A DNA stretch of 64,000 bases from Diplonema papillatum (lineage: Eukaryota > Euglenozoa > Diplonemea > Diplonemida > Diplonemidae), in NCBI GenBank assembly GCA_030068145.1, contig JAPJBO010000833.1, positions 37,293-101,292 on the forward strand. The letters are read 5' to 3'. The notes below the pieces were generated by a model. The model was not told the origin of the DNA and made no database searches. It worked only from the letters and a program-made list of their open reading frames with translations. Numbering within the stretch: position 1 is the stretch's first letter; the number at the start of each line of letters is the position of its first letter. Below are positions 11,717 to 23,154 of this stretch, piece after piece. A program made the position numbers and the translations under genes.

Positions 11717-12986
11717 ACGATGCCAAAAGGGGGGGGGGGGGGGGGGGGGTTGGGCAGATGTTTTCTGGTACAGTCAGATACTGGGCATGTGGGGTATAGG
11801 ACCCATACCCCCCCAGAAACCATGTTTTCGGGCCGATTTTGGGGTCCAATGCCCTCGGAGAACCTTTTTCTGAGCGCAAAACTCAGTTGTTGTGGACTTT
11901 GAGGCCCCAGGTGGGGTTACGACTGTACAATGGCTACGGCGGCAGCACCCACCCAGAACAGGAACTTAACTCTGTTCTCAGAATGCGTGACTCGTAAATG
12001 CGTTTCGTTCGAAGAATTGGCTCAAAAATTTGCAAGGCAAGACGCACACGAAGTCCGATAGGTCACAGGGCTCCATGCGGAGACACTTTAGAGCGACGAG
12101 AGCCTTTCTGATGAAAGCTGCAGGACTTGACCCGATTGCGCCCGGGGTCTCTGTACAGAGGGCGACCGACAAAGGTGACCCATGAGGCAGCAGGCATTCG
12201 ACGATCTCGTGGAGGCAACCACCGACGTCGTGGGTCACGGAAAAGCTGTCGTGCACAAGACGTTCGTCGCACAAATCCTTCTAGCACAGGCTGGTGGACG
12301 AAGAAGGCCAACTAACGGCAAAGGTGTCGTACACCACGTACCGCCAGCTACGTGGTGCCCGGTTCGAACACCTGGCCGGACGTGTGCGACACCTGCAGAA
12401 GGGAACACGATTAGCCATCGCCTTCGTGAGGTTACCAGCAGCAAACTCACTTCTTTCGATCCGACAAGCCGATTTCTGCCAATAAAAGTTGCCAATACTG
12501 CCAGAAGAACCTGGGGTCAGCTTTTTTAACAACCAGGGGCCTCGCCTCCTTGATGATTGATTTGCGTTGGACGACAGGTGACTCGATCCAACTTGGGGAA
12601 CTGTTTTAGCTGGTGTACAGTGGGTTTCACACTGGATTTGCGGGTGTCACACTGGATTCCGCACTGGATTTTTGGGTGTCAGTGGATTTCACGCTGGATT
12701 TGCGGGTGTGGCACACTGGATCTAGCAGGTGTGCCCACGCCCGACACTTTGGCCGCACAGTTAACACCCCCACACGATGCTGGAGTGCACCGTGCGGGGC
12801 CTCGAAACCCACAGAAACAGAGTTTTGCACTCAGAAGAAGGCTCTCCGAGGGCATTTGGCCCCAAAACCGGCCCGAAAAAATGGTTTCTGGGGGGATATG
12901 GGTCCCATACCCCACATGCCCAGTATCTTACTATGCCATAAAACAGCTGCCCAAACCCCCCCCCCCCCCCCCCCTTTTGGCATCGT
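11717..12986. mobile_element. 1.27-kb element with ~190-bp inverted ends
   Basis: The left arm, 11717-11908, and the right arm, 12796-12986, are inverted copies at roughly 85% identity. Both start ACGATGCCAAAAGG, run into a long G tract, then share ACTGGGCATGTGGGGTAT and end at a GGCCCC block. The interior has no transposase. It holds a degenerate CACTGGATTTGCGGGTGT tandem array at about 12625-12730. I find no clean target duplication. It is therefore a foldback or non-autonomous TIR element of unknown superfamily. Confidence 0.75.
12625..12730 (+). repeat. Degenerate short tandem repeats
   Basis: Several imperfect copies of CACTGGATTTGCGGGTGT lie in the interior of the TIR element. Confidence 0.65.
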
Positions 12987-13569
12987 ACCCATTATGAAGC
13001 CGACTGGGCGGAAATGCAACCACGCCTATGCCTTGCCTGAACCTTCGGTATTGTGATGCAACGCTGTCAACCACAGCATGCCACTAGCAGGTGGCGTTCT
13101 TCTGAGCTTCTCAGTGCAAGGAGACCCTGGTTTTTGGAACCTCACACAATTCAAGTTGCAGCACCCTTCTCGATGCGCGTTACACCAGAAGAAGGGAGAA
13201 CTCAAAGAGAACAGCGCATATCGCCATGGATCACATGAATACCGAAGCAACCCTGCCCGAGGTATGACCGCCTCGCTTCTAACGAGAAGCCAACAACGAA
13301 GCCCCAAACAGGAGAGAAGTTTGAAGGCATACATTTCTACGAAACACTGTAAGTTTATTAAAACCCCGCATCACGTTGTGAGAAATTATACTGCATTGGC
13401 CGAAGGCCAGCCTGGAGACACTCAACTTCCGGGGTTTGAAGCAAACGTCTCACTCTGGAGCAGAACAGCAGTTTGTAGTTAATTGTCCCAACGCGAATTA
13501 CCCGCCATCTCCTGTTGTCAGCACTGCAAACGAAATTGCGCGCGCACTGTCACGGAAAGCATAAAGAAA
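12987..13569. other. Intergenic
   Basis: No gene supported. The frame of the next gene is open upstream of its ATG but carries no initiator codon. Confidence 0.4.
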
Positions 13570-14351
13570 ATGCAAAAGTCCGGGCTTCTTGTAGCGGCAA
13601 CCTTGTCCTCAACGCAACAGAGCGGTGCAGCGGGCAGTCCCCTGAGTGCAGGAACATCGCAGGAGCTCCTGGACGCCAAGGAGGCAGTTCGGTTAAGGGC
13701 ATTGCAGTACTTCTCCGAGAAGAACGTGGCGGGCTTCCTCGATTGCGTGCTGTCCAGCTTGTACGCGGCGCGGCCGCCCGATCCATTTGACTGGTGCATC
13801 GAGTTTTTGCTAACACGCGACCGATTCGAGACCACGCCCGGCCAGCGTATGCTCCCAACTCATTTCACTATGCACACTCGCGCTTAACGTGGCCGCGTCA
13901 GGGTAATGCGCTGCAGCCGTGGTTCGTGCATCAGCCGTTCAATTCGAACAATTGCGAATCTGCCGGAATTGCCGAGTGCCTTTTCAATTGTCAGATCCGC
14001 GGGGGTGGCACCACTTCGGATGGCGGCTCCTGTTTCGATAAATTCCCGGAAAGAACGCGCTGGCTGCTTTTCGGCAACGAAGTGTTGAGCGACGAGATGT
14101 GTTTGACTCCGCCACTTGTCCGCTCAGACCTTACGCGCGTTTTACGGAAGCCAAAAACTGCAGGTTCGCAGAGTCGAGCAGCGCGTGACTACTCGATGAA
14201 ATGGAAGATTCCCTTCATGGTCGACGAGCTCTTAGCAGCGATGCTGGTAGCACAGCCAGACGAGCCGTATCGGTTCGCCCTCGCGTGGCTTCGATGGAAC
14301 AAGGTCTCGTTCACGATGAAGCACTTCAAGAACGGCAGACCTCCGGCCTGA
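13570..14351 (+). CDS. Small protein with two RIIa/Dpy-30-like helical segments
   Basis: Exons 13570-13846 and 14164-14351 join across a GTATGC...CTGCAG intron of 317 bp in phase 1 (C plus GT restores Arg), giving 154 residues. Two segments follow the amphipathic pattern of RIIa/Dpy-30 dimerisation-docking helices: FLDCVLSSLYAARPPDPFDW in exon 1 and FMVDELLAAMLVAQPDEPYR in exon 2. In each, a hydrophobic helix is followed by a (R/Q)PxxPx turn and a second hydrophobic helix. Such domains anchor to AKAP-like amphipathic helices in cilia and in chromatin complexes. Two in tandem suggest a docking or scaffold subunit; this is inference. The ATG chosen is the first in frame. It could also be an adenylate-kinase-associated or radial-spoke-type protein. 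Confidence 0.6.
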
Positions 14352-14668
14352 TTGAGCCTCCGACACAGCAAGTATTTAGCTCTTGCTGTTTCGGACTGGC
14401 CGCGCCTGCCGTTCAACCTTGCACTCGCAACGTGACAATGCTGCGTGAGCCAAAGGAAAGGCCCAATAACAAGAAGGATATCGTTTTGCGGGAGGGGGGT
14501 TGGATCTTTGCAGTGGTGATCCCTGCACAGTCATGGTGGACACAATCCATTGAGCGCTCGCCCTCGCATTTGCTGTTACCACAAGTTCCCACGGAAATGA
14601 CCCCAAAATGAGCCTGACCTCAGAAACCGCCCCAAAAGGACCCAGATCCGGAAGGGAGCTCAGCGAAC
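14352..14668. other. Intergenic
   Basis: No supported feature. Confidence 0.4.
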
Positions 14669-15244
14669 ATGCTCTTTAAACGTGAGCAATCAATCAAGCA
14701 GACACCGGACTTTACAGTCGTACCGAATGAACATCTTGCCCGGCTGGTGCCTTCTGGACAACCGCAGCAGCAAATGGTACATTTCCGCTAGCTTCCCTCC
14801 CTAAGGCCCCTCTTCTTCTTTTCAAAGATATTTGCCCAGGCCTGTAATTGCCAGACAGTGAGAGCAAAGCTCGCGAACGTAAGAATGACGATGAAGGTCT
14901 TCAGCACCACCAGTTTCTTGCGCACTGGGCAAGTCTAGCTTTTGTGCGAAAACCTAGATGGCTGGAGGACACTGGCATGAGCAGAGTACCCGCAGAGGGC
15001 CGTTCATAAGAATCACTCTAAAAAATAGTTACGAACATGAAGGCCCCTCATGTACCGAAGAGCTTTCGGCTTTGGGGTTGACTGATTCCTATGTTGTCAG
15101 AAATTGTCGGAAATGTCGGCCAGTTGCGCCAAGTGTCCAAGGGCCAATGCGTTCCCGGGTTTTATTCTCTCGTTTCAAATTTGTCCTGTTGGTGGACATG
15201 GGAGAGTCTGTGGTGTTCTCGGCCGGACCCTCAGGTTTACATGA
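14669..15244 (+). CDS. Tentative small Cys-containing gene, three exons
   Basis: Exon 1, 14669-14776, starts MLFKREQSIKQTPDF and ends at GTACAT. Exon 2, 14840-14878, has a good acceptor (TTTGCCCAG) and donor (GTAAGA) and encodes ACNCQTVRAKLAN. A third exon from 15101 continues in phase 0 with SASCAKC and reaches a TGA at 15242. The CxC and CxxC pairs hint at a metal site. Ninety-six residues in all, no family recognised. The third exon is the least certain. Confidence 0.3.
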
Positions 15245-15545
15245 GAAGTGGTCGGGCAGTGGCGGTGGGACTGGATGGTCGTGATGTCCATAATGGGCTC
15301 CCCACGGCCTTCTGGCGTAGCATTGAGTTCTTTGAAGTGCAAGTGCCATCGAGGCAGGCGTAGCACTGGGAACTTTTTGAGTACATGAACCAAGTGGATT
15401 AGCTTGCCGAAGCATCGACATTCTGTTCTTCTATCCTCCAGGACCGGGGTCGTCGGGGAGAAGTGGGAGCCTCCCGATCGCCTCGTAAAGAAAAAACCCT
15501 ACCCACCCTACCCCGCAAATTGCAACAAGAACGAAGTGAATTCCG

Positions 15546-17469
15546 ATGTCGTCTCCACTGCCGCCGGCTGCGCAGTACCGCTTTGATACAGCGCGGCAAC
15601 CTGAGCCGTCTGGCACGCTGACTGCCTTCTTCAAGAAGGTGGATGCCGTGAAAAAGGACCTCGTCAAGTTCCGATCCGCTGTCATAGAGCTCAAGAAGTC
15701 GCACGCCGACTTAGCCCACACGACCGACAAAGAGGCAAAGGAGTTCTGTCGTGGAAAGAGCAGCGCACTGCACACCACCATCAGTGAAAAGTCCACGCGA
15801 ATCAAAGACGAGCTGGATAGCATGCAGATGGCGATAGCTAAAGCAGCGCCAACGGCTGAGGTGTGCTTCCTTCGTGCTTCTGGCGGCCGCTTTTACCTTC
15901 ACACAGCCTAATTTCGGTGAAGGGAAGGCTCCTCCTTGGGAAACCAGGGATCGTATTCAAGGGTTTCAGGGCTTATACAGGACCCGATATGGATGGTGCT
16001 GCATCATCACAAAGCGTTTCTGGCGCGTCTTCTATTCATTATACAAACGTTGATTATTCTTTCTGATGTAGGTTTACGCTAGTTAGAGAGTGATGGTCTT
16101 GCTTCGCAGTCTTATGCAGGCTTCAGCAGGCTTGGGGGAGCCGGTTTGTACTCTGCTTTTCAATTCTTCACGAACTCGCAGATTCGCATCCAGGAAAACC
16201 AGCACATGCTTCTGCACGATGAGTTTGTCAAGCTTCTCACTCTGTTTCACAAAGTGGAGCAAGACAGCCGGCAGAAGTACCGCGACACCATCAAGCGGCA
16301 GGTCATCACTACGGCCCGTGCCCAGAACCGGGAGCTGTCCGAAGCGGAGTCGGACGAGATCGCTCAGCAGCTCATCTCGCAGGGACGGGAGCAGAATGTC
16401 TTCTCGTCACGGAAAATGCAGGTTCCTTTTTTTCTTGTTGTATTGAACTTTCGACCGTGGTTCCATGCAAGCCAGACGAGCAGGGATTTTGTAAGACAAA
16501 GCGCGTGTTTCAACCTTCAGAACTAGTGCTCCAAGATCATTCTGCCTACCCCGGGAACTGCATTAGTTGTGTGGGCAGGCACCCGAATGTATGTTCGTCA
16601 AATCGTTTACTGGCTGATGCCGACCACCGCCACTAGCTTTCAGCTCAAAGAAATTCCGGGTGCCTGGCGAGAGTAGCTTGTGACTGCTGATGCTGATTCC
16701 CGTCAGTCGACGTCGTTCTTCATCTTTTTTACCCCTGTACTCCCTTGTTCAACCCCCACCGTACCAGGGCCAGAGCCGCGAGCCGCAAACCGCAAAACAC
16801 TTCTCATACAGATTGCCGCATCAGCTCTGGAGGAAGCTGCGGAGATGCGAAACGACATCCACCAAATCGAGGTTGCCCTCCGGAGCCTTCACCAGGTTTT
16901 TGTCGACATGCAAACGCTCGTCAATGAGCAAGGCGAGATGATCCGCAACGACCTACGCAGCAACATTGACCGGTATGGTTTCGGTTCGAGAGGAAGACAA
17001 GGCTTCCGATCGGGAAGGTTTTCATCATCTGGTACAAACAGACACCACTCAAGCGCACCTTTCTTTCGTCAGCAAAAAGTGACGGGTGGCGACGTATTGT
17101 TGAAACTACCTTCAAGCAAGGGCTACGCATGTGCGAAAGTCTGCGCCGTCTTTTCGTGAGAGGATAGTTTACTACTTTTCGAGTCGGATGTTTCCAGTCC
17201 GCGCGGAAAAATGGGCGACAGCACAGCAACATCTTTGCTCACTCCAACGAAAACATGGGCAGCCGTCTTTCGACCTCAGTCTCCCTATTATACAGAGCTC
17301 GCAGGGTGTCGACCTTCGCCCAAACCTACACACACACGCGCGCACGCATGCAAAGGTTGCTGTTGATGCCATTTCTCAGATTGTGCTTGTGTACCCAAAG
17401 ACACAACACAGGGCAACTGACTACGTTGTTGAAGGGCGAAAACAAATTGCGAAGGCGAGGGGACGCTAA
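15546..17469 (+). CDS. Qa-SNARE (syntaxin), apparently without membrane anchor
   Basis: Four exons: 15546-15860, 16182-16421, 16812-16972 and 17412-17469, with phases 0, 0 and 2 all agreeing; 257 residues. Residues 1-185 are the helical Habc-like region. Residues ~186-257 are the t-SNARE motif, with the syntaxin pattern LHQVFVDMQTLVNEQGEMI, in which the Gln of NEQGE is the zero-layer glutamine of Qa-SNAREs. Qa-SNAREs sit on target membranes and pair with Qb, Qc and R partners to drive vesicle fusion. Oddly, the frame stops at TAA right after QIAKARGR, near layer +6. The last heptads and the usual C-terminal membrane helix are missing. A further exon reached by a non-standard donor is possible, but I found no membrane-helix exon before 18.9 kb. 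Confidence 0.8.
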
Positions 17470-18966
17470 TACTCTTCAGGAGTCGTAAGCCTTCAGCTGC
17501 CATATTGTCAGTTTTGATACTCCGAAGATACTAATACGGAAATTCGTGAGCCGACCACGAATGAGGCTTCAGAAGTTCTTCTTGAGGGAAGTACTGAGTG
17601 TTCGCTGAAGTTCCCTTCCCATCCGGAGCTGTGGATGATCGAAGCGTTAGCCTTTCCCACCACCCGCTTGCACCGTCACATTTCTTGTGTTCTTGATGGA
17701 CCGCTTGTCCACCTTGTTGCCTGTACCTGCTTCGATCAATGTGATATGTCCTTCAAGCCAGGGAGTGGATGTGCAACTAAATGTTTGCGCGCCGCTTTGC
17801 ATGCAGCATGCCACAGCCGGTGTGGCCCTTCGGATCGTTCGTTCGAACATGCGCCGTATGTCTCTCGGTTTTCAGCAAGGAGCATCATCGTGTCTGTTTT
17901 TCAGATTGAGCGTGCCTTGCATTTTATCGAGAGGCATCAACGTATACTGCATGCTGCGCGCTGTGTCTTGGTTGACCTTTCAACTGCGTGCGCCAACGCC
18001 GTTCACCACCTCCCATCACTACGTGACGTCAGACCACGTGGAAAAGCTGCCAAAAGTGAGACTTACCTTCCATACGAGCAAATCCTCGTTTGTAGCCCGA
18101 CGTACAACGTGCGAGACGACACTCACCCTTTCCAACACGGAGGCTTGTTTGCCCCTGGGTTTGGTCGGCGTCGACACGTGGTAGTCTTGGTGGGTGCCAT
18201 GTTGAACCCGCTGTCCAGTATAACGAGTCGCGCCCCCTCCTGGCCTCGCCTGTGCGCACACTAGATGCTCTTTGCGACATTGTGCTCCTGCCCATTTAGC
18301 CCAGCCAAGTGTACTTGTTTTGTTCCTGCTATCTGTTCCGGCCAACAAAAACTCAGAAGCCTTCCCTTTCATTCCCATTCTCTACTTTTTTGATGGCTTA
18401 ATTTGCTATGCTAGCCGCGGCCCAGAGTGCATGGATGACACCGATCCTGTGCTGCCAGGAGAGTCCACCTGAGCGCTGTTTCAACGTGTTGCTGAGTGAA
18501 AGCGCCTTTAGCACGACCCCATGCGTAGCCACTTGAGTCACAAATACAGACCAACGGCACAGATTCTGCATTCCAGCTTCAACTGTTTAACAACTGCGCG
18601 GCCTACGGCGGTGGCTAGTGGGAGACTTGCAGCTACCCAGCAGAAATGGGAATGCTTGCGGATACTCCAGCGGTGTACGCATAAGCGCTTTCATTCCAAT
18701 GAAGAGATTCCTTGCAAGGCACCGTTCATAGAGCACAGGTCTTGATGCGGGGGTCCAACTACGTGCTTTTTAACAGCAGCAGAATACGGGCGAGCTTTTG
18801 TGCTTCTTCATCAAACAGTCTCTACGTTATTCTGCCTTGCGCCCACCTCCACATCTTCTCCAAAATATGCAGGTTCGGCAGGTTGGGGTTTAATTTTGCC
18901 AGGGTCTCGGAGAAGGGGGAAAGGTGGAGAAGTCGCCGTGCTTCGGCGGGGGTCGACAGCGACGCG
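17470..18966. other. Intergenic between syntaxin and kinesin
   Basis: No gene supported. A cryptic syntaxin 3' exon would lie here if it exists. The kinesin frame is open upstream of its ATG to about 18712, but the conserved N-terminus starts at 18967. Confidence 0.4.
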
Positions 18967-21900
18967 ATGGCGGACGGTAATGCCGTCACCGTGGCGGTGC
19001 GGATCCGGCCCATGAACAAGCGGGAGCTGGAGAGCACGGAGAAGAGGGTCATCAAAGTCGTCGGCGGCACGACGGTGGTGCTCGAAAGAGACGAAGACAG
19101 GGACCGCTCCCACAAATGGACCTTCGACCACGTCTGGGACTCGAGCAACCTGCAGCACCCCAGCTTCGCCTCCCAGGAAAAGGTCTTCTACGATTTCGGC
19201 AGCAAAGTGCTGAAAGCCTCGTTCGATGGGTTCAACGCTTCCATTTTCGCCTACGGCCAGACCGGGTCTGGCAAGACGTACTGCATGATGGGCGTCGCCG
19301 ACGATGCCGAGCAAAAAGGAATCATCCCCCGCCTGTGCACGGAGCTGTTCAAGCGCATTGCCGACCATCAAGATGCGGATCCGTCGCATTCGTACACGGT
19401 CACGATGTCGTTCCTCGAGATTTACATGGAGAAGGTGAAGGATTTGATCGACCCGGCGAAGGTGAATTTGAGGGTCCGCGAACATCCCTCAAAAGGGCCG
19501 TACGTCGACAATTTGACGACGTTGAGCGTGGAGAAGATCCAAGACGTGCTCGACTGTATTGAGCACGGCAACAAGGCGAGGCACATCGCAGCGACGCAGA
19601 TGAACGCCACCTCGTCGAGGTCGCACGCTGTTTTCTCGTTGGAAGTCACGCACACCGTCACGACGCAGCTGGGCGGCTGCGATGAGGATGTCGTGCAGAG
19701 CACGTCGTCCAAGATTGTCCTGGTTGACCTGGCCGGAAGCGAGCGGCAGAAGTCGACAGGCGCCACCGGCGAAAGGCTCGCGGAAGGCTCGCAAATCAAC
19801 AAGTCCCTCACGACCCTTGGCCTGGTCATCAACGCGCTTGCCGAGCTTTCGAAGGAGACCACCAAAAAAGGCGGCGTGCCGAAGCACGTCCCCTACCGCG
19901 ACTCGACGCTGACGTACCTCCTGAAAGACACGCTGGGCGGCAACTCGAAGACGTTCATGATCTCGACCATCTCCCCCGCGGCGGCGCAGTACGAAGAGAC
20001 GATGTCCACCCTCCGGTACGCGGACCGGGCGAAGTCGATCGTCACGAAGGCCGTCGTGAACGAGGACCCCATCCAAAAAATGATCAAAGCCCTGCAGGCG
20101 GAGGTCGACCAGTACAAGCAACAAGTCGAGCAGTACCGCACAACCGGCGGCAGCCCCGCCCCGGGCACCGCCGTCGATCCCGACGAGTTCGCTAACGCGA
20201 AGGTCGCCGAAATGGAGAAGCTGTACTCCGCGAAGATCACCGGGTACCAAGAGAAGATCCGGACCCTCGAGTCGAACAACCAGGTCACCGCTGAGCTCTC
20301 GCTGCTGCAGCAGCAGCTGCGGGAGAAGGAGGCGTCGTGGCACCTGCGGCAGCAGGAGCTCGAGGAGAAAATCAAGGAAGCCCAGGATGCCGATTCGCGG
20401 GACCGCCTCATCGCGGAGCAGAAGGCGTGGGCCAACGAGCGGGGATCCCTCACCGGCGAAATCGAGATCCTCCGGCAAAAGCAGCAGGCCGAGCTCCGCC
20501 ACAACAACAAAATGCTGCAGGAGGCGCAGGACAAGATCCGGAAGCAGCAGCAGATGATCGAGCACAACCAACGCGCGTGGGAAGAAGACAAGAAGCGGCT
20601 GCAGTCGAAGGTCCTCAGCGAGATGGAGGAGGTCGTCGAGATTTCGATGCAGACCCGCACCATCACGAAGGAGCTCGAAGCGCAGAAGACCCTGCTGACC
20701 GAAAAAGAAAGGAAGTGGAAGGAGGAAAACGAGAAGCTAAGCAAGCTCGCCCTCGAGAAGCAAAAGGAGGCCGAGCAGCTCTCCGAAGAAAGACGCGCGA
20801 ACGAAGAGCTCAAAAAGGAGCTGCAAGCCCTGCGAGAGCGGGCGTCCTCCCGCTCCTCCATCACCGCCGGCAACGGCGCCGCCCCGCCTTCCCCGCTGAC
20901 CTACTCCCTCCAGCTCTTGCAGCAGCAGAGCAAAGACTTCACGTCCCGAACGTCGCAGTTCTCCTCTCGGTACACCACCGAAGAAGTCGAATCCCTCGTT
21001 CGGTCCCGGCAGGAAAAATACGACTCCCTATCCAACAAACTCGCCGAGCTGAAGAAGGCCGAAGCAGGGCTGCCAGACCTCCGCGAAGCGGTGCTAAAGG
21101 CGACGGAAGAACGCGCCGAAAAGTTGAAGGATCCGTCCGCCAAAGTCGAGGCCCTCCAGAAAGAGGAGCAAGCCGCCCGCGACAAGGCCGCCGGGCTTGC
21201 GGAGCGCGTCAACCAGCAGCAGGCGACGGACACCGAGAACCAGAAGCTGCTCGCGAAGAACAAGGCGAAGATCAAAGAGCTCAAAGCCGACATCGAGCGG
21301 CTGCGGGCGGAGGAGAAGAACCTCGCCAAAAAGAAGGGAGACCTGCAGCGCGACGTGTTCGAGGCGGAGGAGGACTTGACGGACCTCATCGTGAAGCAGA
21401 AGAAGCTCGAGAAGCAGCAGACCGCCGAACTGCTCAACACCAGCGCCCGTTCCACGACCAGCTCCGACTCGAAGCCGCGGATCACACCAGAGCTCGCCGA
21501 ACTCAACCGGCAGGTCGACGAGAAGGAAGAAGCGCTGCGCGAACTCAAAGCGTACTGCGCCGAAACTTCGCGGGCCGGCGCCGCGAGCAAAAAAGCGCTG
21601 GAGGCGGTCCCCGGCATCGCGGCGGCGGCCGAGAAGCTCGAGAAGGCGAACAAGGCGCTGATGGCCCACTCGATCGACTTCTTCGAGACGGAGGGCGAGC
21701 TTTTGAAGGCGCAGGGCACCGTGCGCAAGCTCGAAACCAACCGGACGAAGGCCGAAAAGGAGTACGCGGCGAGAGACGACGAGTACAGCAGCCGCGTGCG
21801 GGTGTGCCAGGAGGCGTTGACAAGCGCCGAGGAGGCAGGCGGAATGCAAGCCCGGCAAGCCCTCCACGGCGAGATCCAACGCACGCACACGGCGTGGCTC

Positions 21901-23154
21901 GACGAGCTCGAAGAAGTGCAATCGCCGGTGAGCCGCAGTGCTTCTGGCAGCCCAATGTCGAAGTCGGTAACAGAGGCGATCGACACCGCCGCGCCGGACT
22001 CCGCCGACTTGAAAAAGCTGCAGCAGCAGTGGTGGAAGGAGCGGGAGAAGCTGTCGGAGCAGGTCGGCCGGTGGAAAAACGAGTGCCAGGGCCTCGAGAA
22101 CGCGCTGACCGACAACAAGAAGTGGGCCGCGCACGCAGACCCGAACGAGAAGCTGGTCCTTGAGACGGAGCTCCAGCAGGCGAAGATGCGGCTGACGCAC
22201 CACAAGCAATTCCTCGCCGACCGCGAGAAGCAGTGGCGCGACATCTGGCGGAAGGCAGAAGACGAGCAGAACGTCGAATCCGACAAACTGAAGCAAGAGC
22301 TGCAAGACAAGATCAAGGAGGTGCAGATGCTCAAGGAGCGCGTGCAAACCGTCGAAGAGCCGTCCGGCCCCCCTCGGTGGGTCCCCAACGACTCCGTTAC
22401 CGCATGTTCGTGCTGCAAGCGACCTTTCGGCCTCCTGCGCCGGAAGCACCACTGCAGGAAGTGCGGCGAGGTCTGCGTCATCTCTTTCTTCCTAAGCCTC
22501 CAGGCAAACTTCCGTTTTCACACTTCGTCTTACAGCAGCAATTGCCAGCAACGCACACAAATGCCAGCGTGTAAATGTTTGGCTCTCCGTATACCCCAAG
22601 CCACCCCAACCAAGACACTCCAACTACCGTAATTGGAATAATGTTGAACTGGACTAAAGCTGGAACGGGTAAATGACAGACCGAGTAAAACCTGGGACAC
22701 CCTGGGGGGTGTTCCAGGTCACCTGCATGACTGCACCAGTGGTGGTCCTGCAGCTTCCTACGACAGCGGCATCTAGGGGTCGAGCTGAGTATTGAGCCTC
22801 CGAAGGCGCGGGCAAGCAGGGTCGTGATATTCCGCGAAGTACGCAAAGTCGCAAACCCCGAAAAAAAAACAAAGCCGAACCGGGTAAAAGCTGGGACACC
22901 CAGCCCCATTTTTGGGGGGTGTCCCAGGTTCTACGCGGTTCAACATTAATCCAATTACGGTACCAAATATGTCGTCAAAGCAAAAGCCGGAGCCTGTTTA
23001 GACGGATAGGATACTCGAGCACCTGGGTGGCAATTTCTATTCCTTGTAAACAAACACACAGGTTGTTTGCGCATCTTGTTCACCGAAGCGCGTTGCGTTG
23101 TCAATATCGTCGACATCTGTACGAGTGTGCGCGCGGTGCTGCAGCTCCGTTTGA
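18967..23154 (+). CDS. Kinesin-3-type motor with long coiled coil and C-terminal FYVE finger
   Basis: Exon 1 is 18967-22470 and exon 2 is 23062-23154 (phase 0); 1198 residues. The motor, ~5-365, has the P-loop GQTGSGKT (97-104), switch I NATSSRSH (213-220) and switch II DLAGSE (254-259). It matches kinesin-3 in NLRVREHPSKGPYV and INKSLTTLG. Residues ~370-1130 are coiled coil with no FHA or PH domain. Residues 1138-1198 form a FYVE finger: WVPND, the basic RRKHHCRKCG, then VVCASC and RVCARC from exon 2, giving four CxxC pairs. FYVE fingers bind PI3P, so this motor probably carries early endosomes; that is inference, by analogy with the PX-bearing KIF16B. Without splicing the frame runs into a 54-residue tail and loses half the zinc site. 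The donor is the unusual GTCTGC. Confidence 0.9.
22627..22960. mobile_element. 334-bp MITE (TA target) inside the last kinesin intron
   Basis: The left end, CCGTAATTGGAATAATGTTG, matches the reverse-complemented right end with one mismatch. Both ends abut TA (22625-22626 and 22961-22962). Two internal hairpins built on CTGGGACACC/GGTGTCCCAG lie at about 22696-22726 and 22890-22927. There is no coding capacity. It fills more than half of the 591-bp intron 22471-23061. Confidence 0.85.

Noticed and set aside
11717..12995. A 9-bp target duplication around the long-arm element (CATATGAG versus CATTATGAAG)
   Set aside because: The two strings need two gaps to align, so I do not count it.
20337..22163. 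608-codon alternative plus-strand frame within the kinesin
   Set aside because: Arg/Ala/Gly-rich overprint of the coiled-coil region; no start codon and no motifs.
20901..22481. 526-codon minus-strand frame opposite the kinesin
   Set aside because: Antisense of the Glu/Lys-rich coiled coil, which naturally reads as an open Ser/Phe/Leu-rich frame.
22471..22632. The unspliced kinesin tail as the real C-terminus
   Set aside because: It would end the FYVE finger after two CxxC pairs, whereas the exon at 23062 supplies exactly the missing VVCASC and RVCARC.
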